A stretch of DNA of 64,000 nt. Origin: JANNSX01 sp041397825. GTDB taxonomy: Bacteria; Pseudomonadota; Alphaproteobacteria; Rhizobiales; Hyphomicrobiaceae. Below the pieces are notes generated by a model, which saw nothing but the letters and a program-made list of their open reading frames with translations, was not told the origin of the DNA and ran no database searches. Both the position numbers and the translations under genes were made by a program. The stretch's first letter is position 1, and each line of letters begins with the position of its first letter. The stretch lies in assembly GCA_041397825.1 (NCBI GenBank), contig JAWKVX010000002.1, positions 124,001-188,000 on the forward strand, in the 5' to 3' direction. Shown one piece after another: positions 57,084-64,000 of the stretch.

Positions 57084-57210
57084 CGCTCCGATCTCGCGAG
57101 ACACCGGGGTAGGCTTTCGACCGTGTGGCTTCCAAATCGGCGATGCGACGCTGTAGGATGCTCGCATCCGCGATCTGGCGCGGCCAAGGCCCGAGTGAGA
57201 GACCCGCTTC

Positions 57211-58017
57211 ATGCTCATGAATGATCCTATCCGCGATCTCTTGGATCTCGACACCTATCCGATCGATCGTCTGGACGAGGATGCGGGCCAGGCCCTCGTC
57301 GCCCGCTGCCAGTCGGACCTCGAGCAGAGCGGCATGTTCAATCTGGCCGGATTGCTTAGGCCGCCGGCCATCCGCCGGGCGATCACCGAGGTGATGCCGC
57401 TCTTGCGGGCGGAGTCGTTCACGCACAAGCGGCTGCACAACATCTATTTCAAGAAGGACATTCCCGGCCTGCCGCCTGACCACCCAGCGCTCCGGCAGGT
57501 CGAGACCATCAATCACACGATCTGCACCGACCAGCTCGCCGGCAGCGTCGTGCGTGAGATCTACGAATGGCCGGCGATGGGGGCGTTCCTTGCCGCTGTG
57601 ATGGGAAAGCCAGCGCTCTACATCATGGCCGATCCGCTGGCTGGCGCCAATGTCATGCAATACAGGGCCGGCGAGGCGCTCAACTGGCATTTCGACCGCT
57701 CGGAGTTCACGACGACGCTGCTGCTGCAGGCATCTGAGCAAGGCGGCGAGTTCGAATATCGCACGGACCTCAGAACCGATGCCGATCCCAATTACGATGG
57801 CGTGGCGAAGCTTCTCGCGGGCAAGGACCCGCAATCCCGAATCCTGAGGTTGGCGGCCGGCACGCTCAATGTCTTCAGGGGCAAGAACACCGCGCATCGC
57901 GTGACGCCGGTCGTCGGCGATCAGGACCGCATCATTGCCGTCCTCTCCTACTACGAGAGGCCAGGGACCGCCTTCAGCGCCGAGGAGCGCATCGGCTTCT
58001 ACGGGCGGGCAGGCTGA
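57211..58017 (+). CDS. 2-oxoglutarate/Fe(II)-dependent oxygenase family protein
   Basis: 268 residues. The double-stranded beta-helix carries the iron triad His-x-Asp in LNWHFDRSEF and His in KNTAHRVTPV, with the 2-oxoglutarate Arg in DRIIAVLSYYER as a further basic candidate nearby. A GGEFEYRTDLR strand lies between. Two ATG codons (57211, 57217) are possible starts. It stands alone between the symporter and the ABC cluster, separated by about 260 bases from the latter. Substrate unknown. Confidence 0.85.
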   Translation: MLMNDPIRDLLDLDTYPIDRLDEDAGQALVARCQSDLEQSGMFNLAGLLRPPAIRRAITEVMPLLRAESFTHKRLHNIYFKKDIPGLPPDHPALRQVETINHTICTDQLAGSVVREIYEWPAMGAFLAAVMGKPALYIMADPLAGANVMQYRAGEALNWHFDRSEFTTTLLLQASEQGGEFEYRTDLRTDADPNYDGVAKLLAGKDPQSRILRLAAGTLNVFRGKNTAHRVTPVVGDQDRIIAVLSYYERPGTAFSAEERIGFYGRAG

Positions 58018-58275
58018 ACGGCAGTATGCTCTTGTCGCAGAAATGCGACGAACAACCAGTATTCGGAACAGTTGACTCAGGTGGCCGGCCGAGCAGCCGT
58101 AGCTGCGATGCGCGAGAGTGCTTCGAACGCCCCATATGCCTGACATCTACGTTCTATTGCGAAATTGTATTTCCGTTGGCCTTCCCCGCCAAACGATAAC
58201 GCAATACCACCCCCAAAGCTTGTTTTGGGGTGACGTAGTGCACTTTGAAGGCGGATCAGACGAAGGGAGGACCAA

Positions 58276-59454
58276 TTGATCAGAAGGCAAGCGCGGATTC
58301 TCGGCCTTGCGGCCGCAACGGCGATGCTCGCGATCGCTCAACCGGCTGTGGCCGGCGGCGTCGACGAGCTGCCGAAGGACATCCAGGACGAGCTCTACAA
58401 CAAGGACGCGATCGATCCGATGCAGCCCATCGGTGAGAGTCCCTATCGCGACTGGAAGCCGAAGAAGGGCCCGCCGTGGACGATCGGCTATGCCAGCTCC
58501 TATGCCGGCAATACATGGCGCGCCGACGTCATGAAGCGGCTGCAGGAAGAGATCATCCCGAAGTGGCAGAAGCTCGGATTGATCAAGGAGGTCATCATCA
58601 CCCAGTCGAACCTGAACGACTCGGTGCAAATCCAGCAGATGCGGCAGCTGGTCGATCAGGGCGTCGATGCGCTCATCGTCTGCTGCTCGAACCCGACGGC
58701 TTTGAACCAGACGGTGGAGTATGCCTATCAGAAGGGTGTCCCGACCTTCTCGGCGGTCGGCTACCTGACTTCCCCCTATGCCATCAACTCCTCCGCCAAC
58801 TTCGTGGTCGGCGGCATGATGCTCGGCGAGTGGATGGCCAAGGAGATCGGCGGCAAGGGCAATGTCCTGATCGTCGAAGGCATTCCCGGAACCTCAGCGT
58901 CGGATTCTCAGAATACGGGCATCCTGAAGGCATTGGAGAAGTATCCGGACATCAAGGTCGTCGGCCAGATCGCCGGCATGTGGACGGACCAGATCGCCCA
59001 GGCTGAGATCCAGAAGTGGCTCGCGACCTATACGGGCGAGCTCAACGGCATCATCATCCAGTCGGCTTCCGAGCTCGGCGCCGTTCGGGCGCTGAAGCAA
59101 AGCGGTCGCGACATGGTGCCGATCACCATCGGCAGCGAGCTCGGCGCGCTCTGCTACTGGCGCAAGAACCCGAAGTTCATCTCCGGCGCGATCCACGCGT
59201 GGCCGCCCGGCGACGATTTCGAGCTCTCCTGGAACATCATGATGCGCACGCTCCAGGGACAGGGTCCGAAGGTCCAGTCGATCCTCGCCAAGCCGCAGAC
59301 CATGGATTTCGCGGGCCTCGAGAAGGTTCTCGACGAGAGCTGCGACGAGGAGAGCAGCGGTTGGTACAACGTGGGTGCCGAGAACTGGGCGAGCAAGGCC
59401 TATCTCGACAACTTCTTCGCCAATCCTGCCGATCCGGAGGCCTACAAGCCGTGA
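58276..59454 (+). CDS. sugar-type ABC transporter periplasmic binding protein
   Basis: 392-residue binding protein of the RbsB/PBP1-like type. Sec signal LGLAAATAMLAIAQPAVAGG, cleavage near residue 27. The mature part has TIGYASSYAGNTWRADVMKR, VDQGVDALIVCCSNPTALNQ and the interdomain GKGNVLIVEGIPGTSASDSQ typical of this fold. TTG at 58276 is taken as start because GGGAGG lies 5 bases ahead and the signal peptide follows at once. First gene of the uptake cluster to 64 kb. The mature N-terminus has an unusual acidic extension (about 50 residues). Ligand unknown. Confidence 0.9.
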   Translation: MIRRQARILGLAAATAMLAIAQPAVAGGVDELPKDIQDELYNKDAIDPMQPIGESPYRDWKPKKGPPWTIGYASSYAGNTWRADVMKRLQEEIIPKWQKLGLIKEVIITQSNLNDSVQIQQMRQLVDQGVDALIVCCSNPTALNQTVEYAYQKGVPTFSAVGYLTSPYAINSSANFVVGGMMLGEWMAKEIGGKGNVLIVEGIPGTSASDSQNTGILKALEKYPDIKVVGQIAGMWTDQIAQAEIQKWLATYTGELNGIIIQSASELGAVRALKQSGRDMVPITIGSELGALCYWRKNPKFISGAIHAWPPGDDFELSWNIMMRTLQGQGPKVQSILAKPQTMDFAGLEKVLDESCDEESSGWYNVGAENWASKAYLDNFFANPADPEAYKP

Positions 59455-59560
59455 CGGCTTGAAGATTAACCACGCTGCGGCCGCCTTGTTCCAATCGCAG
59501 GGCGGCCGCTTCACATAATGGCGCGGCGCTTCCCGATCTCAGTCTCCGTCTGGATGGGCG

Positions 59561-61768
59561 ATGAACTACCCCACGGTCGAGATCACGTCTGTCGTCAAGA
59601 CCTTCGGGCCGACGGTGGCACTTGGAGGTGCCAATCTTCGTGCCTTCGCCGGGGAGGTCCACGCCATCGTGGGCGGCAACGGCTCTGGCAAGAGCACGCT
59701 CGCGAAGGTCATCTCCGGCGTCCTTATTCCTGATAGCGGCCAGGTGTCCATACTCGGCAAGACGGCGACCTCTCCCGTCGAGGCCCGGCAGATGGGCATC
59801 GCCAATGTCTTCCAGGAGGTATTGGTCGCCGACGCCTGCTCCGTGCTCGACAATCTCTACCTCGGTGCCGACGGTCTCTTCTCCTCGAGCATGAACACCG
59901 AGGATAAGGTCAAGAAGGCCGATGCCCTGATGCGCGAGTTGCTCGGGGTGGAGATCGACCTGTCGGTGCCCGTCGGCGATCTGCCGCTGAGCGTCCGGCA
60001 GTGGATCACCATCGCCCGTGCGCTGCTGACTGAGCCCAAGGTGCTCATTCTGGACGAGAGCTCGGCCGCGCTCGATTTCGAATCGACCGAGCGGCTGTTC
60101 AAGAAGATGCGGCAGCTCAAAACCAAGGGCACGAGCATCCTCATCGTCACACACCGGACAGCGGAGCTTGTTCGCATCGCCGACCGTGCGACGGTGCTGC
60201 GGGACGGCGTCGATGTCGGCTGCCTGGAACGTCACGAGATCACCGAATCCCGCATCCTGCAGCTGATCGCCGGCGACGAGCGGACCAGCGCCGAGTCCAG
60301 CCACCGGATCGCGCCGCGCCTCAGTCCGCAACCGGTGATGCGTGTGACCGAGGCCAGGGTCTGGCCGGAGGCCGCGCCACTGTCGCTGACGCTGTATCCG
60401 GGCGAGGTCGTGGGCGTGACCGGGCTCGATGGTCATGGCCAGGCCGATTTCGTTCGCTGCCTCGTGGGCATTCAGTCGCTCCCGTCGGGGCGGGTCTCGG
60501 TCGTGCGCGACAAGAAGGCTTACGAGATCACGGATCTCGCCTCAGCGCGCAAGCATGCGCTCGGCTATGTCAGCGGCGATCGAAAGAAGGAAGGCATCTT
60601 CGCCAATCTCAGCATTTTCGAGAACCTGGCCATGCCGATCTATCACGAGCAGCGGTTGGGCGGATTTCTCAATCTCATCAACACCTCGAAGCTCGGCCCG
60701 ATCTTCGAGTGGGAGACGAGCAAGCTTGCGGTCCGGATGGGCGACCGCGGCAATCCGATCACGTCTCTTTCGGGCGGCAACCAACAGAAGGTGCTGATCG
60801 CCCGAGCCTTTGCCGAGAAACCGGCCATCCTGGTGCTGAACGATCCAGCCCGCGGCATCGATGTCGGCGCCAAGCTCGATCTCTATCGCAATCTCCGCGA
60901 ATTCGCTTCGCGCGGCAATGCCGTCGTTTTCCTTTCGAGCGAGATCGAGGAGTTCCTCGAGCTATGTACCCGCGTTCTCGTCTTCCGAAACGGCACGATC
61001 TCGACCGAGTTCGAGCCGCCTTACGACGGCCATGCCATTCTCAACGCGATGTTCGGACGGCGTGCCGATGCAGCTCTGACGGAGGAAAGTGCCGAGGAAG
61101 ATAAGGCCACGGATCTCGGACTGCTGGCGAGGCCGTCGGTCCTGCCGCGCTTCGTCGACGGGCGGCCGGAGCCGCGCCCGATCCGGCTTGGCGCCTCGGA
61201 TCGCAAGGGCGCGGGACCGGCTGACGAGCCATTCCGCCTCTGGTCGCCCGAAATCCCTGATGGCTCCATGATCCCGCCGCGCTACGCGGAGGCGAACAAG
61301 CGCTCGCCCCGATTGATCTGGTCGGGGCCCCCGGCTGGAACACGGAGCTTTGCGCTCGCCGTAACCGATCCGGACCTGCCGGCCGAGTTCAACTTTCCGC
61401 GCGCCTTCGCGCATTGGCTCGTGCACTCCATCCCCGCCGAGACCCGCGAGCTTGCCGAGGGGGCGAGCGGAACGGGTCGCATGCCGGCCGGCAGCATCGA
61501 GCTCAATAGCGATTTCGTCACATTCCGCATTCCGGGTTTCGGGACAGGCTATGGCGGTCCGTGGCCGCCCGACCGGCCGCACCGCTACATCTTCACCATC
61601 TACGCGCTGAGGACCGGCAAGCTCGAGCTCGCCGCCGATGCCGACCTTAACGCTTTCGCCGCGGCAGTGTTGCCGGCAACCATTACGTCCGCTTCATTTA
61701 CTGCGACCTATGGTCCGGCAAGGGAGCCGCTGCCGGCGCCTCAGGCTGCCTCGGCACAACCCGCATAG
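59561..61768 (+). CDS. sugar-type ABC ATPase (two NBDs) fused to a PEBP/YbhB-like domain
   Basis: 735 residues. NBD1 (about 1-235): Walker A GGNGSGKSTL, signature-like LPLSVRQWITIARALL, Walker B VLILDESSAAL. NBD2 (about 255-500): degenerate P-loop GLDGHGQADF (usual in RbsA types), signature SLSGGNQQKVLIARAF, then LVLNDPARGIDVGAK, where relatives have LDEP. After a linker, residues about 555-722 are a PEBP domain: SPEIPDGSMIPPRYA, FALAVTDPDLP, FAHWLVHSIPAETRE, GYGGPWPPDRPHRYIFTIYA. RbsA-type ATPases normally end at about 500 residues. The fusion is continuous in frame; it may sense or bind an anionic ligand (inference). Confidence 0.88.
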   Translation: MNYPTVEITSVVKTFGPTVALGGANLRAFAGEVHAIVGGNGSGKSTLAKVISGVLIPDSGQVSILGKTATSPVEARQMGIANVFQEVLVADACSVLDNLYLGADGLFSSSMNTEDKVKKADALMRELLGVEIDLSVPVGDLPLSVRQWITIARALLTEPKVLILDESSAALDFESTERLFKKMRQLKTKGTSILIVTHRTAELVRIADRATVLRDGVDVGCLERHEITESRILQLIAGDERTSAESSHRIAPRLSPQPVMRVTEARVWPEAAPLSLTLYPGEVVGVTGLDGHGQADFVRCLVGIQSLPSGRVSVVRDKKAYEITDLASARKHALGYVSGDRKKEGIFANLSIFENLAMPIYHEQRLGGFLNLINTSKLGPIFEWETSKLAVRMGDRGNPITSLSGGNQQKVLIARAFAEKPAILVLNDPARGIDVGAKLDLYRNLREFASRGNAVVFLSSEIEEFLELCTRVLVFRNGTISTEFEPPYDGHAILNAMFGRRADAALTEESAEEDKATDLGLLARPSVLPRFVDGRPEPRPIRLGASDRKGAGPADEPFRLWSPEIPDGSMIPPRYAEANKRSPRLIWSGPPAGTRSFALAVTDPDLPAEFNFPRAFAHWLVHSIPAETRELAEGASGTGRMPAGSIELNSDFVTFRIPGFGTGYGGPWPPDRPHRYIFTIYALRTGKLELAADADLNAFAAAVLPATITSASFTATYGPAREPLPAPQAASAQPA

Positions 61769-61794
61769 CAACGATCCGGACAAGGGAGGAACGC

Positions 61795-62220
61795 ATGAGC
61801 AAGTTCACGGGCAGGAGGAGTTTCGATCTCGACTGGGTCGAGCGCTGGGCGCGAACGGTCAACGACGATCGCATTCTCCCGGTCGTCGGCCGCTTCTTCA
61901 CCGCAAAATTCGTTCTCGGCATCGACGACACGGAGTACCTCGTCGACGTCAACGGAGGCCGCGTGCAGCGCATCGCCGAGGGGCTGGTGCCAAACGACTT
62001 CGGCTACGACTTCAAGCTCACGGCGCCGTCGAGCGCCTGGGCCAAGTTCAGCCAGCAGATACCGCCACCCATGTTCAACGACATCTGGGCGATGGCGCAT
62101 CCACTGCACCGCCAACTGCAGATCGAGGGCAACACGCTGAAGTTCTGGCAGAACCTCAGGGCGCTGACCCGCATGCTCTCGCTGATGCGCCAAGTCTACA
62201 ACTCGGGTTCGAGGGATTGA
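61795..62220 (+). CDS. protein of unknown function in the ABC/hydrolase cluster
   Basis: 141 residues, soluble; AAGGGAGGAACGC ahead of ATG 61795 is a strong ribosome site. Predicted mixed alpha/beta (DWVERWARTVNDDRILPVVG, GGRVQRIAEGL, FSQQIPPPMFNDIWAMAHPL, HRQLQIEGNTLKFWQNLRAL). The size and pattern recall SCP2-like lipid-binding domains, but this is not established. It lies between the ATPase-PEBP gene and the hydrolase (3 bases before the latter), so it very likely works with them. Confidence 0.7.
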   Translation: MSKFTGRRSFDLDWVERWARTVNDDRILPVVGRFFTAKFVLGIDDTEYLVDVNGGRVQRIAEGLVPNDFGYDFKLTAPSSAWAKFSQQIPPPMFNDIWAMAHPLHRQLQIEGNTLKFWQNLRALTRMLSLMRQVYNSGSRD

Positions 62221-62223
62221 TCC

Positions 62224-63216
62224 ATGAATACGCATGATCCGATCGTCGGGCGCTACGTCTACGTCCAGTGCGAAGGCAAGACTTACCGCACCTACTACGA
62301 GGAGACGGGTGAGGGCATTCCGCTCGTCTGCCTCCACACCGCCGGAACCGACGGCCGCCAATACCGCCATCAACTCTGCGATCCCGACTTCACGCAGAAT
62401 TACCGCATCATCGCCTTCGACATGCCCTGGCACGGCAAGTCGATCCCGCCCTCCGACTTCTACCTTATGGAGGACGAGTACAAGCTGACGACGCGCTTCT
62501 ATACCGAGTTCATCGTCGCCTTCTGCCGCGCCCTCGATCTCAAGAAGCCAGTCATCATGGGCCAGTCGATGGGCGGCAATATCTGCCTGTCGCTGGCGCT
62601 TAAATACGAGAGTGAGTTCTCGGCCCTGATTGCGCTTGAGGCCTGCGACTACTCGCCGGGCTGGTGGATCGATCCGCTGCATCACCCACACATTCACGGT
62701 GGCGAGGTGGTCGCAACCTCCGTATTCGGCCTGATGTCGCCCGAGAGCCCGGACGAATATCGCTGGGAGACCTGGTGGTACTACGCCCAGGGCGGCCCAG
62801 GCATCTTCAAGGGCGACCTTTATTTCTACAGCGTCGATTCGGACTACCGCGACCAGGTGCACAAGATCTCGGGCCGGCTGCCGATCTACTTCCTCACCGG
62901 TGAGTACGATTTCGCCTGCACGCCCGAGATGACGCAGCGGACGGCTGAGAAGGTCAAGAACTCGGAGTGCACGATCTTCTCCGGCGGTCACTTCCCGACG
63001 TCGGAGGATCCGGCGAAGTTCAAGGAGATCATCACGCCGGTCCTGAAGAAGATCGCCGCGGCAGATCCGGAGCGCCGAGGCCAGGGTGGAAGCATCGTCG
63101 GCCTCAGGCCGAGCGTCGGTCTCGGCAGTAGCGCGGGCAGCTCGATCGGCGAGTCTCGCTCGACGGCAAGGTCTGACCGGCAGCCGCCGAGTGGACGGCG
63201 AGTGGTGGAGCTTTAG
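62224..63216 (+). CDS. alpha/beta hydrolase
   Basis: 330 residues. Nucleophile elbow MGQSMGGN (Ser near residue 119), oxyanion region CLHTAGTDGRQYRHQL, acid in LTGEYDFACTPE and His in FSGGHFPTSED. A compact lid is rich in Trp/Tyr (EYRWETWWYYAQGGPG). The last about 45 residues are a low-complexity Ser/Arg/Gly tail with no counterpart in the family. It follows the 141-residue gene by 3 bases. Likely hydrolyses the compound taken up by the surrounding ABC transporter (inference). Confidence 0.88.
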   Translation: MNTHDPIVGRYVYVQCEGKTYRTYYEETGEGIPLVCLHTAGTDGRQYRHQLCDPDFTQNYRIIAFDMPWHGKSIPPSDFYLMEDEYKLTTRFYTEFIVAFCRALDLKKPVIMGQSMGGNICLSLALKYESEFSALIALEACDYSPGWWIDPLHHPHIHGGEVVATSVFGLMSPESPDEYRWETWWYYAQGGPGIFKGDLYFYSVDSDYRDQVHKISGRLPIYFLTGEYDFACTPEMTQRTAEKVKNSECTIFSGGHFPTSEDPAKFKEIITPVLKKIAAADPERRGQGGSIVGLRPSVGLGSSAGSSIGESRSTARSDRQPPSGRRVVEL

Positions 63217-63269
63217 CGCGGGGCGCTGGAGGCGGAAGCCCCTTGCTCAGATAGGCGGAAACGATTGGA

Positions 63270-64000
63270 ATGTCCGAATCCCGTGGCTCGCAGAATACGT
63301 TCCTGCTGGTGCCGATCCTGCTCATGGCCGTGCTGCTTGCCACGGCCGTGATCAGGTCGCCGCAGCTCGTCACGTATTCGGGCCTTGGCAGCGCGATCAT
63401 CGTGTCGGCTCCGCTAATCCTCGCGACCTACTCCCTGATGGCGCTGGCGATCGCCGGTCGCGGTACCGTCGATCTCGCCGTCGGGCCGTTGCTCGCCTTC
63501 ATCAACGTCTCGATCGTGCAGCTCAACATGCACGGAATCGTCACGTCGCCGATCGGCGTCTTCATCGTCGCACTCGGCATGGGGGTTCTCTATCAGCTGC
63601 TGTTCGCGCTGATGATCATCCATGTCAGGGTGCAGCCGATCATCGTCGCGCTGAGCGGATTCCTGGCGCTCTCCGGCATCAACCTCGTGATCATGCAGCG
63701 TCCCGGCGGCATGGCACCGGAGTGGATGGGAAGTTGGGGGCTCGGCATCACTATCTTCTCGCCGGTTCTCCTCATCCTCATCATCGCCACCGGCGCGTGG
63801 CTGCTTTTCACGTTGACGACGTTCTACGGCAACCTTCGCCTGATGGGCTATGACGAGCGCGCCGCCTATACGAGCGGCGTCAGGATCAATCTCGCGCGGA
63901 CCGGCGCCCATGTCATCGCCGGGCTGTTCGTCGGCCTGGCGGCGATCTGCTACACGGCCCTCATCGCCTCGGGCGATCCGACCCAGGGGACGACCATGTC
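63270..64000 (+). CDS. sugar-type ABC transporter permease, 3' truncated by window edge
   Basis: At least 243 residues of an RbsC/BPD_transp_2-type inner-membrane permease, open to the end of the window. After a short polar start (MSESRGSQN) come hydrophobic segments LLVPILLMAVLLATAVI and IIVSAPLILATYSLMALAIA, the family motif GRGTVDLAVGPLLAFINVSI, and VQPIIVALSGFLALSGINLV. ATG at 63270 follows the hydrolase by 53 bases. With the binding protein and ATPase upstream it completes one uptake system; a second permease may follow beyond the window. Confidence 0.9.
   Translation, partial: MSESRGSQNTFLLVPILLMAVLLATAVIRSPQLVTYSGLGSAIIVSAPLILATYSLMALAIAGRGTVDLAVGPLLAFINVSIVQLNMHGIVTSPIGVFIVALGMGVLYQLLFALMIIHVRVQPIIVALSGFLALSGINLVIMQRPGGMAPEWMGSWGLGITIFSPVLLILIIATGAWLLFTLTTFYGNLRLMGYDERAAYTSGVRINLARTGAHVIAGLFVGLAAICYTALIASGDPTQGTTM

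Noticed and set aside
59237..60436. Long minus-strand open frame of 399 codons
   Set aside because: Antisense to the well-defined binding protein and ABC ATPase genes; its composition is the shadow typical of GC-rich coding DNA and has no motif or ribosome site.
61741..62991. Minus-strand open frame of 416 codons
   Set aside because: Shadow of the 141-residue gene and hydrolase gene; no recognisable fold and implausible amino-acid use.

Overview
The window looks like chromosomal DNA of a GC-rich alphaproteobacterium, probably of the Hyphomicrobiales. The evidence is indirect: ABC and TRAP uptake systems typical of that group, an OlsB-like ornithine-lipid acyltransferase, a mesaconyl-CoA hydratase of the ethylmalonyl-CoA pathway, a ChrR-type sigma/anti-sigma pair, and many ATGA-overlapping gene pairs. 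No rRNA gene or CRISPR array is seen. One intact tRNA gene, tRNA-Ala(GGC), is present.

Region 1 (1-20.8 kb) is ordinary chromosome. It holds the end of a polar amino-acid ABC permease with an M20 amidohydrolase; an esterase/EamA exporter/FAD oxidoreductase run; a secreted RTX protein; a hybrid histidine kinase; the OlsB-like acyltransferase; a DsbA-fold isomerase; a PhyH oxygenase; DUF971 with Mrp; a TRAP transporter; MobA-MobB; an isochorismatase-fold hydrolase; and mesaconyl-CoA hydratase.

Region 2 (20.9-55.4 kb) is accessory DNA hung on the tRNA-Ala gene. A 106-bp block containing the tRNA 3' end is repeated at 46.6 kb (104/106 identical), and an 18-bp piece of the tRNA 3' end recurs at 55.37 kb. 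This gives two adjacent islands, A (about 25.7 kb) and B (about 8.7 kb). Island A carries its tRNA-proximal integrase and excisionase-like gene, a secreted/membrane gene pair of unknown role, an autotransporter, an MFS transporter, a pair of overlapping tyrosine recombinases, an XRE-TetR fusion regulator and several broken genes. It also holds a four-level nest of insertion sequences, IS4-like > IS3 > IS66 > IS110/IS1111. Target duplications are readable for the three outer elements, and the innermost has a candidate bridge RNA whose four guide segments can be matched to its ends and target. Island B carries an ECF sigma/ChrR pair with an SDR, DUF3833, cyclopropane-synthase-like methyltransferase, DUF1365, FAD amine-oxidase-like protein, DUF2177 and DUF2878. 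This gene set resembles the singlet-oxygen / modified-fatty-acid regulon of Rhodobacter sphaeroides.

Region 3 (55.6-64 kb) returns to chromosome-like DNA: a DASS-family anion symporter, a 2-oxoglutarate/Fe(II) oxygenase, and a sugar-type ABC uptake cluster. The cluster has a binding protein, an ATPase with two nucleotide-binding domains fused to a C-terminal PEBP (YbhB-like) domain, a 141-residue protein of unknown function, an alpha/beta hydrolase, and a permease that runs off the end. The ATPase-PEBP fusion and the gene set around it are the least familiar arrangement in the host DNA.
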